This document shows, in pieces, positions 34,199 to 43,387 of a DNA stretch of 44,876 nt. The position numbers were made by a program, and so were the translations under genes. Origin of the DNA: Bacteroidaceae bacterium (GTDB taxonomy: Bacteria > Bacteroidota > Bacteroidia > Bacteroidales > Bacteroidaceae). Where the stretch lies: the NCBI GenBank assembly GCA_017468985.1, contig JAFUHF010000046.1:1-44876 (forward strand), given 5' to 3'. A model generated the notes under the pieces. It did no database searches and was not told the DNA's origin. It saw only the letters and a list, made by a program, of their open reading frames with translations. Within the stretch, counting starts at the first letter, position 1. Each line of letters starts with the position of its first letter.

Positions 34199-35227
34199 TC
34201 AAAGCCGCACGCCAAACACCATACGGGCCTGCCACTTGGTGTAGAGCAGGCGCAAGTCGTTCCGGTTGCCCACCAGGCTGTTGTTAACCACGAAGGTCAT
34301 GCCTGCAAAATAGTTAGAAAAAGAGCGAATAATGGCTCCACGCCCCACCACTATGACCTGTGGGAAGCGGTAAGACATGGTCAGTCTCTCGCCATCGAGC
34401 TTCATGCGGTTGCGGCTGGCCATCACCAGCGTGGGCAGCGTGGAGAGATGGAAAAGCCAGTCCTTCTGGGTCACGATGTTGTAGCCATAGCCGGCACCCA
34501 AGCCAAGGTGGCCCATGGTGATGCGCATGGAGGGGTTGCCGCCCACCTGTCCTGAAGGAACATAGAGATAGCCCCCAAGGAAGGTGAGCCCCATCATGAA
34601 GCTGCCGCAGCTCCGCCGCTGAATGAAGCTCTGGCTAAAGGCGGCAGGGTAAGAAAAGCGGCGATAGTTGAACACGTAGTAGGCACTCATGTTGAGCATT
34701 TTCTGCTTCATGGAACCCTTCTCCAAGGTAAAGGTGCCACGCTCGTTTTCCACCGTGCCGCGATAGGTTTTCGATGACTGAAAGGCCACGTCGTAGCCGT
34801 AGCGGTTGTTGTAGGAATTCAGGTTGAGCTCGTAATCATTGTATTTCCCTATAAGGTAGGCCGGATTGAGCGCAAGTCCCAGGGATATGCCCTTGTAGGA
34901 AGCTCCGAGGCTGATGGTGGTCTTCATGTCCGACTCCAGATCGGAACGCGAGATGAGGTTTCGCGTACGGATCAGGCCCCCATAAGCGTTCAGCCGCGCG
35001 CGCAGCAGCCAATCGTAGGGTGGCCGTTCCATGTAGAGCGAGTCAAAGTCGGCTTTTCTGTTGCGCTGATCGATGATGCTGTCCATGCGGAAGCGAAGGC
35101 TGTCTGCCCTTTCGCGAAGGTGGCGTTCGCGCACGATGGAATCCAGACGATGGCGCAACCGGCTCTGGGCCCTGACGCCAAGCGACAAGCTAAGAAAAAG
35201 CAAGAGGAAGTAAGCAGCTCGCTTCAA
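34199..35227 (-). CDS. Predicted outer-membrane protein, DUF4421-like
   Basis: 342 residues with a signal peptide ending at GVRAQ. A charged segment (RLRHRLDSIVRERHLRERAD) precedes many amphipathic beta strands (ISLGASYKGISLGLALNPAY, LGLGAGYGYNIV, VVGRGAIIRSFSNYF) and the C-terminus ends in an aromatic-rich strand ARMVFGVRL, as in barrels. It matches my recollection of DUF4421, a Bacteroidota family of unknown role. It begins 19 bases after the PurF-like gene and is probably co-transcribed with it. Confidence 0.7.
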   Translation of the reverse strand: MKRAAYFLLLFLSLSLGVRAQSRLRHRLDSIVRERHLRERADSLRFRMDSIIDQRNRKADFDSLYMERPPYDWLLRARLNAYGGLIRTRNLISRSDLESDMKTTISLGASYKGISLGLALNPAYLIGKYNDYELNLNSYNNRYGYDVAFQSSKTYRGTVENERGTFTLEKGSMKQKMLNMSAYYVFNYRRFSYPAAFSQSFIQRRSCGSFMMGLTFLGGYLYVPSGQVGGNPSMRITMGHLGLGAGYGYNIVTQKDWLFHLSTLPTLVMASRNRMKLDGERLTMSYRFPQVIVVGRGAIIRSFSNYFAGMTFVVNNSLVGNRNDLRLLYTKWQARMVFGVRL

Positions 35228-35246
35228 CTACGGGAAAGTCTGTAGG

Positions 35247-36647
35247 TTAGAAGTGGCTGGAGCCATCGAAACAGTGGGTGCAGATCTGCTCCTTGGGCAG
35301 ACCGATGGCCTTCACCAGCGTTTCGAGCGAATTGAAGCGAAGGGAGGTGAGCCCTAAGCGACGACGTATTTCCTCCACCATACGCATGTATTGCGGAGAG
35401 CCAGTAGTGGCATAGGCCTGGAGATTCCGGCTTTCATCGCCTTCAAAATCCTGAATGATGCGGCGAGTGATGAGCTCCATGGAGGAACGCGACGAAGTGA
35501 ACCCAATAAACTCGCAGGGATAGACCAGCGGAGGACAACTGATGCGGATATGCACCTCTTTCGCCCCATACTCAAAGAGAACCTTGACGTTATCCTTGAG
35601 CTGCGTGCCGCGCACAATACTGTCGTCACAGAACATGAGGCGCTTACCCTCCAGCATGGCGCGGTTGGGGATGAGTTTCATCTTGGCCACGAGTGCCCTG
35701 CGCGTCTGCGTGGCGGGCATGAAGCTGCGCGGCCAGGTGGGAGTATATTTGGTGATGGCACGATGATAAGGCACCCCTTTGCTCTCGGCATAACCCAGGG
35801 CTACGCCCACTCCGGAATCGGGGATACCGCAAATGCTGTCTACTTCTTCATGGTCGTCGCGCCCCATTTCGAGGCCACACTCGTAGCGCACCTGCTCCAC
35901 GTTGCGGCCCTCGTAGGAGGAATTGGGGAAACCATAGTAAACCCACAGGAAGGAGCATATCTGCATCTGCTTCTGGGGCTGGAGGAGTTGCTCCACGCCC
36001 GAAAGAGTGATTCTCACCGCCTCGCCCGGACCCAAGTCGCGCATCACGCCGTAGTCCAGATTGGGCAAGGATGAGGTTTCGCTCGTCACCGCGTAGGCGC
36101 CTTGCTTTTCGGCCAGCACCACGGGTGTGCGGCCCCAGTAGTCGCGCGCAGCAATGAGGCCATCCTCCGTAAGCAAAAGCATGGAACACGAACCCTTGAC
36201 CAAACGGTAAACATTCCTGATGCCTTCGGCAAAGGAGGCTCCGCGACTGATGAGCAGCGCCACGACTTCCGTCGGATTGGTGCCCGTACTGCTGGAGAAA
36301 TGTTCGCCTTCCTTCAGAAGCTGCTGCTCCAACTCTGCAAGGTTCACGATCTTGGCCACTGTGACCAGCGCAAAGCGGCCCAAATGAGAGTAAACGATGA
36401 TGGGCTGAGAGTCATTGTCGCTGATCACGCCAATGCCGCTCGTACCCTGGAACTGATCGAGCTCCTTGTCAAATTTATTTCGGAAATAGCTGCTTTCGAT
36501 GTTGTGAATCACTCGGACAAAGCCCTGCTCGCGGCCGTAGGTGGCCATACCGGCACGCTTTGTGCCCAAATGCGAATTGTAGTCTGTTCCGTAGAACAGG
36601 TCGTTAACACATGGTTCTTTTGAAATAACCCCGAAAAAACCGCCCAT
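35247..36647 (-). CDS. PurF-like amidophosphoribosyltransferase paralogue lacking the glutaminase nucleophile
   Basis: 466 residues from the ATG at 36647 (MGGFFGVISKEPCVNDLF); an upstream in-frame ATG lies before the promoter. The fold is that of PurF: an Ntn-type domain (SHLGTKRAGMATYG) and a type I phosphoribosyltransferase with the PRPP loop MFCDDSIVRGTQL, CGIPDSGVGVALGYA and a C-terminal ICTHCFDG. Functional PurF starts with a processed Cys in CGFxGI; here that residue is G2, and the HNGN oxyanion segment is replaced (RFALVTVAKIVN). It cannot release ammonia from glutamine in the usual way, so it may use free ammonia or have a regulatory role. Similar cysteine-less paralogues seem common in Bacteroidales (from memory). 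Confidence 0.88.
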   Translation of the reverse strand: MGGFFGVISKEPCVNDLFYGTDYNSHLGTKRAGMATYGREQGFVRVIHNIESSYFRNKFDKELDQFQGTSGIGVISDNDSQPIIVYSHLGRFALVTVAKIVNLAELEQQLLKEGEHFSSSTGTNPTEVVALLISRGASFAEGIRNVYRLVKGSCSMLLLTEDGLIAARDYWGRTPVVLAEKQGAYAVTSETSSLPNLDYGVMRDLGPGEAVRITLSGVEQLLQPQKQMQICSFLWVYYGFPNSSYEGRNVEQVRYECGLEMGRDDHEEVDSICGIPDSGVGVALGYAESKGVPYHRAITKYTPTWPRSFMPATQTRRALVAKMKLIPNRAMLEGKRLMFCDDSIVRGTQLKDNVKVLFEYGAKEVHIRISCPPLVYPCEFIGFTSSRSSMELITRRIIQDFEGDESRNLQAYATTGSPQYMRMVEEIRRRLGLTSLRFNSLETLVKAIGLPKEQICTHCFDGSSHF

Positions 36648-36671
36648 ATATTCTTTATGCGTTTGTGCGTG

Positions 36672-36679
36672 CAAAATTA
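36672..36679 (-). promoter_or_regulatory. -7 box of the PurF-like gene
   Basis: TAATTTTG followed by C on the minus strand, 25 bases before the ATG at 36647. A TTTG at 36698-36695 is 15 bases upstream, shorter than the usual spacing. Confidence 0.55.
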
Positions 36680-36734
36680 CAAAGAAAATACGGGCAAATC
36701 CTGCATTGCTTATATAAAAATGGGAGGGAAAAAG

Positions 36735-36783
36735 CAGAAAAAGCACAGCGCGTGGCCCATCGTCGAAACGATAAACCACGCGC
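36735..36783 (-). terminator. Rho-independent terminator of the phosphodiesterase gene
   Basis: On the minus strand GCGCGTGG pairs with CCACGCGC across an inner 5-bp stem ATCGT/ACGAT, followed by TGTGCTTTTTCTGCTTTTT. It lies 37 bases after the stop at 36821 and before the PurF-like promoter. Confidence 0.8.
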
Positions 36784-36820
36784 CACGCCTCGGAAAGGGC
36801 CAATGCCCGTCGGAAAAGCC

Positions 36821-38074
36821 CTACTGGGGAGCAAAGGGGCGCTTGGGATCCTTGAGATTCCAGCGCGTAAGCCGATTGGCAGGCGAAACCACCTGGAACT
36901 TATAGAACTTCGATGGGCAACTGCTCAGATCGACCGTAAAAGTTCCCATGCCCGACTGCGTGGTACCCACCAGGCGCCATTCGTCGGGACAACCCTCGGC
37001 GAAGCGATTCTCGGTGGCCATATAGATTTGCACGGGCACACTCTTGCCATCAGCCTTCCAGTGGAGCTGGGCCTTATCCTCATAGTTGTAGACGGAAAGA
37101 TCGTAGATGCTGCGCGGCCCGTAGAAACTGGTACCGTCTATCTCGAAAGCTACGTCGCGCGGAAGCTCCATGCCCAGGTACGAAACGATGGTGGGACAAA
37201 TGTCAACATGCGAAAGGCTGGACGGGCAGAACTGACGATTCACCTTTTTCAGGTTGGTGACCATCCAGATGGTGCGCTGCCTTTCTGACTGACCGCCATG
37301 CCCATAGCCACTGTCCTCGCGGCCATGGTCCGTAGTGACAAGGACCAGCCACTCCTCGTCGAAGTTCTTTTCGCGATAGCGCACAGCATCCCATATCAGA
37401 CCGATGAGTGCGTCTTCCTTCATGACGTAACGGTCGGAATACGCCCCGTTGCCAAACATGTGGTAAGCATCGTCGGTATACCAGAGATAGACCCAGCTCA
37501 AATCGGGAGCATCGCGACGCACGCACGCTGCTGCCTCGTGGCACACCAGGGAGTCGATGTCATAAATCTGCAAGTCGTGGGGCCGCTTCGGGAAACGCAC
37601 TTTGTCCTCATCGTAGCCATCACGAACATAGTCTATCTTGAGATGGCCGGTCTGCTCCAGATTTTCGCCCAGCAGAATGGTGCGGTTGTCGGTCCAGCTG
37701 GAAAAGATGGCTGTGCGCAATGGTTGTGACTGCGCCTTGGCCATGCGGAAGAGCGTCCAGTAGTTGTAATTGGCCTTTATGCCGGAGTTGCCGCGCACGT
37801 TGTGCTTGTTCATCCATGTACCCGTAAGTACATTGGTGTAGCCAATGGCCGAAATGGTGGGCGTCTCGCTGTAAGTTCCCACATCGCCACCGCAATATGC
37901 GCGGCTATAGTGGCCGGCATGGGCTATATCGAAAAGGTGAGGCGGACGCAGCCGCTCCAGGTTGTCGGCCGGAATGCCGTCAACAATAATGAACAGGGCC
38001 TTGCGCGTCTTGGCCTGCGAAACAGACGAAGCGAGCAGAAAAGCCAGAGTGAGTAAAGGAAGTATGCGCTTCAT
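36821..38074 (-). CDS. Secreted type I phosphodiesterase / nucleotide pyrophosphatase (alkaline phosphatase superfamily)
   Basis: 417 residues with a signal peptide ending at VSQA. Metal and nucleophile positions of the superfamily are visible: D32 in FIIVDGIPADN, a likely nucleophilic T80 in IGYTNVLTGTW, WYTDDAYHMFG, VTTDHGREDSGYGHGG and SHVDICPTIVSYLG. The C-terminal 100 residues (after about 320) look like an added beta-domain. It probably hydrolyses phosphodiester or phosphonate bonds in the periplasm; the substrate is unknown. It is flanked by terminators on both sides, so it is transcribed alone. Confidence 0.88.
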   Translation of the reverse strand: MKRILPLLTLAFLLASSVSQAKTRKALFIIVDGIPADNLERLRPPHLFDIAHAGHYSRAYCGGDVGTYSETPTISAIGYTNVLTGTWMNKHNVRGNSGIKANYNYWTLFRMAKAQSQPLRTAIFSSWTDNRTILLGENLEQTGHLKIDYVRDGYDEDKVRFPKRPHDLQIYDIDSLVCHEAAACVRRDAPDLSWVYLWYTDDAYHMFGNGAYSDRYVMKEDALIGLIWDAVRYREKNFDEEWLVLVTTDHGREDSGYGHGGQSERQRTIWMVTNLKKVNRQFCPSSLSHVDICPTIVSYLGMELPRDVAFEIDGTSFYGPRSIYDLSVYNYEDKAQLHWKADGKSVPVQIYMATENRFAEGCPDEWRLVGTTQSGMGTFTVDLSSCPSKFYKFQVVSPANRLTRWNLKDPKRPFAPQ

Positions 38075-38114
38075 ACGGCAGATGATGGAATTTGATTAGA
38101 TGTAACTTGATGTA

Positions 38115-38160
38115 AACAAAAGAGAAAAGCACCACCCCACACATGGTGCAGAATGGTGCT
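38115..38160 (-). terminator. Terminator at the end of the bamA-skp cluster
   Basis: AGCACCA and TGGTGCT form a 7-bp stem on the minus strand, followed by TTTTCTCTTTTGTTT. It lies about 28 bases after the second skp gene. Confidence 0.75.
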
Positions 38161-38187
38161 CCTGTATTGATGGGCTAAGCGATTGGC

Positions 38188-38682
38188 TTAGATACCCAGT
38201 TTCTTCTTGAGCTCCTCGGTGATGTCCTTGCTCAGCTTCTTATTGATGAAAGGAATGCCTGCGGCAACGTCCATGATGTAAACATAGTCGCCTGCCTCAC
38301 CAATGGCTTGCACGGCCTTCATTACCTTCTCGTTCACGGCCTGCAACTTCTGAATGCGAGCGTTTTCGAACTCCTGTTCCAGGTTCTGGGCGGTCTGCTG
38401 CAAGCGATTCTGCAACTCTTGCAGCTCCTGCTCACGACGCTGACGGATGTTGTCAGGAAGAGAATCGCGCTGAGCCTGATAGGCTTCGAGCTTGCGCTGA
38501 CCTTCTTCGCGCATGCCTTGCAGTTCCTTGTCGTAATCGGCAGAAAGCTTCTGCAACTCTTCCTGAGCGGTCTTTGCCTCGGGAAGGGCCTGAAGGATCT
38601 CCTGTGAATTGAAGTGAGCAAACTTCTGAGCGCAAAGACTCACGGGCAGCACGAAAAGTGCCAATAACAATAATTTCTTCAT
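38188..38682 (-). CDS. Skp/OmpH-family periplasmic chaperone (second copy)
   Basis: 164 residues with a signal peptide ending at SLCAQ. KFAHFNSQEILQALPEAKTA starts the mature protein, followed by long helical tentacles (about 45-115, KLSADYDKELQGMREEGQRK) and a closing YVYIMDVAAGIPFIN strand. This is the Skp pattern: a trimeric chaperone that carries unfolded outer-membrane proteins to BamA. It has its own likely -7 box, besides read-through from the upstream copy. Confidence 0.9.
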   Translation of the reverse strand: MKKLLLLALFVLPVSLCAQKFAHFNSQEILQALPEAKTAQEELQKLSADYDKELQGMREEGQRKLEAYQAQRDSLPDNIRQRREQELQELQNRLQQTAQNLEQEFENARIQKLQAVNEKVMKAVQAIGEAGDYVYIMDVAAGIPFINKKLSKDITEELKKKLGI

Positions 38683-38726
38683 TTTCTATCTACTATTGAT
38701 TAATTTCCATTTGTAAAAATCGGGTG

Positions 38727-38734
38727 CAAATATA
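38727..38734 (-). promoter_or_regulatory. -7 box before the second skp gene
   Basis: TATATTTG followed by C on the minus strand, 45 bases before the ATG at 38682, in the gap between the two skp genes. No clear -33 element. Confidence 0.45.
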
Positions 38735-38740
38735 GGCAAT

Positions 38741-39256
38741 TTATTTAGAATAGCCTAATTTTGCCAGTACTTCATTCGATATATCAATCGTGGGCGAAGC
38801 AAAAACGATGCCGTTATCGCTCGCACGATCAAGAATCAGGGCAAAACCGCGCTGCTCGGCTACCCCTTTTACAGCCGTGTAGATTTCATCCTGAATGGGA
38901 CCGATCAAGCTTTCACGCTTCTTGTAAAGTTCCCCTTCGGGTGAGAAATACTTCTTCTTCAGATCGCTGGCTTCCTTTTCCTTGTCAAGGATGGCCTGCT
39001 CGCGCTGTTTCTTCTGCTCTGCTGAAAGAAAGACCAGTTCGTTCTGATAGTTCTTGTAGAGCGTCTGGGCCTGCTGATTGAGGGCTTCCACTTCGGCCTG
39101 CCACTTTTTGCTGGTTTGATTGAGCTGCTCGTTGGCGCGTTCATACGCTGGAATATTCTTCAAGATGTACTCCATGTCTACTAAAGCAAACTTCTGTGCT
39201 CCGGCAGGAAGAATATAACCTGCAATAAGGAGCAAAATAAGCATCGTCCGTTTCAT
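38741..39256 (-). CDS. Skp/OmpH-family periplasmic chaperone (first copy)
   Basis: 171 residues with a signal peptide ending at LPAGAQ. KFALVDMEYILKNIPAYERA opens the mature part, a charged coiled coil covers about 40-110, and GFALILDRASDNGIVFASP closes it. It differs strongly from the second copy, so the two are old paralogues. It lies 32 bases after bamA and is presumably co-transcribed with it. Confidence 0.9.
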   Translation of the reverse strand: MKRTMLILLLIAGYILPAGAQKFALVDMEYILKNIPAYERANEQLNQTSKKWQAEVEALNQQAQTLYKNYQNELVFLSAEQKKQREQAILDKEKEASDLKKKYFSPEGELYKKRESLIGPIQDEIYTAVKGVAEQRGFALILDRASDNGIVFASPTIDISNEVLAKLGYSK

Positions 39257-39288
39257 GATGTTAGAATGATTAAATATTTAACTAATGA

Positions 39289-41904
39289 TTAGAATTCCTG
39301 TCCTATGATAAAATGGAACTGACTGCCACCCTTGGAGCCAAAAACCTTGTCGAAACCATATGCCCAATCGATACCCATCATTCCTATCATGGGAAGCATG
39401 ATGCGAATGCCGGCACCAAGCGAACGCTTCATGTCGAAAGGATTAAACTTCTTGCAACTGGTCCAGGCATTGCCGCCCTCGGCGAATGTCAGGGCATAAA
39501 TACCTGTAGCCCCCAGCATCAGCGGATAGCGCAACTCAAACGTCATGCGGCTGTAGGCGTAACCGTCGTATCCATAGGGAGTCAAAGAACCATTGTCGTA
39601 GCCACGTAGACCTATCGTTTCGGTGGCAAAGCCGGTAGAATAGCCCGACATACCGTCGCCACCCACGTAGAAGGTTTCGAACGGTGAGGGCTTATGACGG
39701 TTATAGTAGCCCAGCAGGCCAAACTCGGTGCGCGTCATCAGCACGGGAGTCTTCATGGCCCCATTGAGTGCGGTGTAGCTCTTGAAAAGGAACTTCCACT
39801 TATGATACTCCACCCAGCGATACTTTTCCTTTACTTCGCGCTGATAAGAAGCACTGCGAGAATTGTTGCCCAAAGCCGCATAATTCTTACCATCCCAGAG
39901 GGAGAAGGGAGGAGTGGCACTCACGGAAAGGGCAAAATCGGAACCGCGACTGGGATAGAACTGCTGATCGGAGGAGATGCGGTTGAAATTCAGCGTAAGG
40001 TTGAGGTTGTTGCAATCACCGTCAGTCATCACAAAGAAATACTGCCAGTTGCGCAACATATAGCGCTGGTAGGTGAGCGAAGCAGAGAAGGTGAAATAAT
40101 CGTCGGGCCAGCGCAGACGCTTACCCCAACCGATGGAGCCGCCTACTACCTTGATATACTTGTCGGGATCGTAATAGTTGGCATAGTTATAGTAGCTCTC
40201 TGACGTTCCGTAACCATACATATAGTTCCAGTAGTTGTTATAGTAGCTGGAATTATAATAGCGACTGTTGACGTCGGTCTGTTTGGAATAAAACAGCGAC
40301 AGGGACAGCTGGTTAGGCCGGCGGCGGCCGAACCAGGGATCGATGAAGGAGAAACTATACTGCTGGTAATAAGTACCGTTAGTCTGGGCACTAAGCTCAA
40401 TGGTCTGGCCCAAGCCTTGGGGAAACACGTTACGAACCTTACCATCCTTCTTCAGGAAGTTTTGCACGGCAAAGTTGGTGAACTTCACACCCACTCTTCC
40501 CGTTAGTCCGGCAGGGCCCCAGCCTCCGGAGATCTCAAATTGGTCGTTGCTCTTGGAAACCAGCTTGTAGGTAACGTCTACGGTGCCATCCTCTGGATTG
40601 GGTTTGGGATCGGGCTCCACCTTTTCGGGCTCGAAATGGCCCATATAGGTCAACTCACGGGCGGAGCGAATGATGGCATCACGGCTGAAGAGATCGCCTG
40701 GCTTGGTTTTGAGCTCACGCCTTACCACTTCGTCGAACACGCTTTCGTTACCAGTAATGTTGACATGATTGAGGTGGGCCTGACGGCGCTCTATGATACG
40801 AATTTCCAAGTCGATGGAGTCACCCACCACGTTGGTCTCCACGGGCACCACTTCATTGAACACGTAGCCATTGTTATAATACTCATTCGCTATGGCATCA
40901 TCATCATTCTTGATGCGATCTTCGAGAAGCTTCTGGTTGTAAACGTCACCACGCTTAAGCTGAAGGGTGCGATTTAGGGCGGCAGTTGTATAGACCGTGT
41001 TACCTACCCAAGAAATGTTGCGCACAAAGTATTTTTCCCCTTTGTCTACATCAATGTAGACGTCTACATGCTTGTCATCGAACTGACGGATGGTATCGTG
41101 GGTAATGTAAGCGTCGCGATAGCCCCATTCGTTGAACTTTTCGATGAGATTGTCCTTATCGGCCATATACTTTTCATCGATAAACTTCTTTGACTTAAAG
41201 ATGTTGCGGAAGCGGCGCACTTCTTTCGTCTTGGCCATGGCGCGCTTGAGCTGCTTAGCCTGCTTTCCATCCACTCCGGAAAAGTAAATCTTGTGGACTT
41301 TTACCTTTTCGTTCTTGTCAACATTCAGCGTAAGGATGAGGTGATTGGGATGGTCAGGATCGTCTTTTCGCAATAGCTCGATCTTGGCATTCTTGAAGCC
41401 TTTCTCATCGTAATATTTACGCACAATGGCATTAGCGATGTCTATCGTATTGGTTGACACCTGATTGCCTTCCTTCAAACCCATCTGCTTTTCCAGATCC
41501 TCACGCTCGCTCTTCTTCATGCCACTATAGATAATTTTCGACAAACGTGGCAACGGAGCCAAGGTGATATGCAGATAGATCTTATTCCCAACAATACTGT
41601 CGGCCTCAATCTTTACGTCAGAAAAAAGCTTCTGCGCCCAGAAGCGGCGAATGGCATTGGTAATGGCATTGTCGGACTGAGGAATGGTGACATGCTGCCC
41701 CACCGTGAGGCCGGAAAAGCTCTGAAGAGTTGAAGCATCGTATTCATCAGCACCACTCAGGGTTACGCCTCCAATGACATACTCTACGGGAGAGGCGGAA
41801 TAGTTGATTTCGGGTTTCACCTTCACAATATCCTGAGCTGTTACGCGGCTAAAGGCAAAGAGGAAAGCGATGAGGGAGAATAATATAGGTTTTTGTATCT
41901 TCAT
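39289..41904 (-). CDS. bamA: BamA outer-membrane protein assembly factor
   Basis: 871 residues from the ATG at 41904, one base after the uppS stop; an ATG at 41916 would add four residues and overlap uppS. A signal peptide ends at RVTAQ. POTRA repeats fill about 35-440 (IVYSGMKKSEREDLEKQMGL, VHKIYFSGVDGKQAKQLKRA, VRNISWVGNTVYTTAALNRT, HVNITGNESVFDEVVRREL). The Omp85 barrel follows, with GWGPAGLTGRVGVKF and the C-terminal SKGGSQFHFIIGQEF ending in aromatic F. The barrel has a Tyr/Asn-rich segment near 580-610. It inserts beta-barrel proteins into the outer membrane. Confidence 0.96.
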   Translation of the reverse strand: MKIQKPILFSLIAFLFAFSRVTAQDIVKVKPEINYSASPVEYVIGGVTLSGADEYDASTLQSFSGLTVGQHVTIPQSDNAITNAIRRFWAQKLFSDVKIEADSIVGNKIYLHITLAPLPRLSKIIYSGMKKSEREDLEKQMGLKEGNQVSTNTIDIANAIVRKYYDEKGFKNAKIELLRKDDPDHPNHLILTLNVDKNEKVKVHKIYFSGVDGKQAKQLKRAMAKTKEVRRFRNIFKSKKFIDEKYMADKDNLIEKFNEWGYRDAYITHDTIRQFDDKHVDVYIDVDKGEKYFVRNISWVGNTVYTTAALNRTLQLKRGDVYNQKLLEDRIKNDDDAIANEYYNNGYVFNEVVPVETNVVGDSIDLEIRIIERRQAHLNHVNITGNESVFDEVVRRELKTKPGDLFSRDAIIRSARELTYMGHFEPEKVEPDPKPNPEDGTVDVTYKLVSKSNDQFEISGGWGPAGLTGRVGVKFTNFAVQNFLKKDGKVRNVFPQGLGQTIELSAQTNGTYYQQYSFSFIDPWFGRRRPNQLSLSLFYSKQTDVNSRYYNSSYYNNYWNYMYGYGTSESYYNYANYYDPDKYIKVVGGSIGWGKRLRWPDDYFTFSASLTYQRYMLRNWQYFFVMTDGDCNNLNLTLNFNRISSDQQFYPSRGSDFALSVSATPPFSLWDGKNYAALGNNSRSASYQREVKEKYRWVEYHKWKFLFKSYTALNGAMKTPVLMTRTEFGLLGYYNRHKPSPFETFYVGGDGMSGYSTGFATETIGLRGYDNGSLTPYGYDGYAYSRMTFELRYPLMLGATGIYALTFAEGGNAWTSCKKFNPFDMKRSLGAGIRIMLPMIGMMGIDWAYGFDKVFGSKGGSQFHFIIGQEF

Positions 41905-41905
41905 T

Positions 41906-42664
41906 TTATTCGACATCTGTCTCTGATTGGTTGATGACTTGTTCACTCGTAAGGCCATAGCGGCGCTCGCGGTTCTGATAGTTCAGGATGGCCTTGCACA
42001 GTTCTTCTTCGTCGAAATCCGGCCAATATGTATCACAGAAATACAATTCTGAATAGGCGCACTGCCATAGCAAATAGTTGCTCAGGCGAAATTCGCCGCC
42101 GGTACGAATGAGCAGATCAGGGTCTGGCATATAGGAAGTGAGTAAGCGCCCCGAAAGGTATTCCTCGCTGATGTCATCGGCATGGAGCTTACCGCTGTTT
42201 GCCTCATTCACCAGTTCCTTCACCACTTGCGTAAACTCCCAGCGTGAGGAGTAACTCATGGCTATGGTGACGGTCATTGCCGTATTCTGTGCCGTACGGG
42301 ACGAAAGCTGGTCAATGCAGTCCTGAACATCCTGTGGAAGGCGAGGCTCATCGCCGATCATGCGGAAGCGCACATTGTTCTTCATGAATATTTCTTCTTC
42401 AAGAGAATCTACCACGAGCTTCATCAATCCTGCCACTTCGGCTTCCGGACGATTCCAGTTTTCTGTAGAAAAAGTGTAGAGCGTAAGGTATTTCACCCCT
42501 ATTCTCACACATTCTGCTGTGATCTTTTTCACGATTTCACCTCCCTGCTCATGACCATGTATGCGTTCTAAACCACGCTGCTTTGCCCATCGACCATTGC
42601 CATCCATGATAATGGCCACATGCCGGGGTATTCTTGTTGGATCAAGTTGGTCTCTATAACTCAT
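41906..42664 (-). CDS. uppS: Di-trans,poly-cis-undecaprenyl diphosphate synthase
   Basis: 252 residues. [17 protein letters not shown] with D21 begins the catalytic site; [34 protein letters not shown] and [14 protein letters not shown] complete the family signature. It makes the C55 lipid carrier used by MraY. It lies 19 bases after the DUF6089 gene and is tightly followed by bamA. Confidence 0.97.
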   Translation of the reverse strand: MSYRDQLDPTRIPRHVAIIMDGNGRWAKQRGLERIHGHEQGGEIVKKITAECVRIGVKYLTLYTFSTENWNRPEAEVAGLMKLVVDSLEEEIFMKNNVRFRMIGDEPRLPQDVQDCIDQLSSRTAQNTAMTVTIAMSYSSRWEFTQVVKELVNEANSGKLHADDISEEYLSGRLLTSYMPDPDLLIRTGGEFRLSNYLLWQCAYSELYFCDTYWPDFDEEELCKAILNYQNRERRYGLTSEQVINQSETDVE

Positions 42665-42683
42665 ATTCTGATAATTTCTTCAT

Positions 42684-43382
42684 TTAGTCTTTGTTGCAGG
42701 CCGGACAGATGGGGGAGAAGTTGTAGGTAAGCGTGAACACGGTCACTTGGTAGCTATCCTTGTTCTTCAAACCCTCACTCGAAATGCCTATCGGGTCGAT
42801 CAAACCGTCAATCTTGTCTGACATACTGAAATGAATTGCCCAGTCAAGAGCAAGATTCCAGCGCTTACTCAGACGGTATTTCAGGCCCAGGCCAATGGGG
42901 ATGTTTGCCGTTGCTGACTTACCCTCGCCCATATAGGTCATCCCTAATCCTAACTGCATGAAAGGAGTTAAACGTTTGTATCCTTTATAACCTTGATAAT
43001 AGCCATAGGGCCAAAAATTAAGTTCATATATGAAGCTCAAATCCACCACATGGCTGCTAAAGGAATAGCTCAATGGGGTGCTTACCGCAGGAATGTCGGG
43101 ATGTTGGGGAAGGTAGTCTAAAGACACATCGGCCGTACCCTTAACGCCGCCATACATGAGCGAGGCCTTCATGGCACTACGGGGATTGAACAAATATCGC
43201 CACACCGCCCCTACGGCAGCTCCCGTATCTTTATAAAAGGTATTATTAAGATCGCCAAGATAGAAGCACGTACCCAAAGCTCCACCTATTTCCATCCGAT
43301 AGTCGGCATCCTCTTGAGCTTGTACGGAGAACGTAAAGCTCAGAATGGAAAGCAATGCAAGTACTCGCCGTGGGAACTTCAT
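42684..43382 (-). CDS. DUF6089-family outer-membrane beta-barrel protein
   Basis: 232 residues with a signal peptide ending at SVQAQ. Alternating strands (MEIGGALGTCFYLGDLN, AVGAVWRYLFNPRSAMKAS, MQLGLGMTYMGEG, PIGLGLKYRLSKRWNLALDW) and a Cys-containing tail (NFSPICPACNKD) fit a small barrel. Its place immediately before uppS-bamA is typical for DUF6089 in Bacteroidales, suggesting an envelope role. The molecular function is unknown. Confidence 0.8.
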   Translation of the reverse strand: MKFPRRVLALLSILSFTFSVQAQEDADYRMEIGGALGTCFYLGDLNNTFYKDTGAAVGAVWRYLFNPRSAMKASLMYGGVKGTADVSLDYLPQHPDIPAVSTPLSYSFSSHVVDLSFIYELNFWPYGYYQGYKGYKRLTPFMQLGLGMTYMGEGKSATANIPIGLGLKYRLSKRWNLALDWAIHFSMSDKIDGLIDPIGISSEGLKNKDSYQVTVFTLTYNFSPICPACNKD

Positions 43383-43387
43383 CTCTC

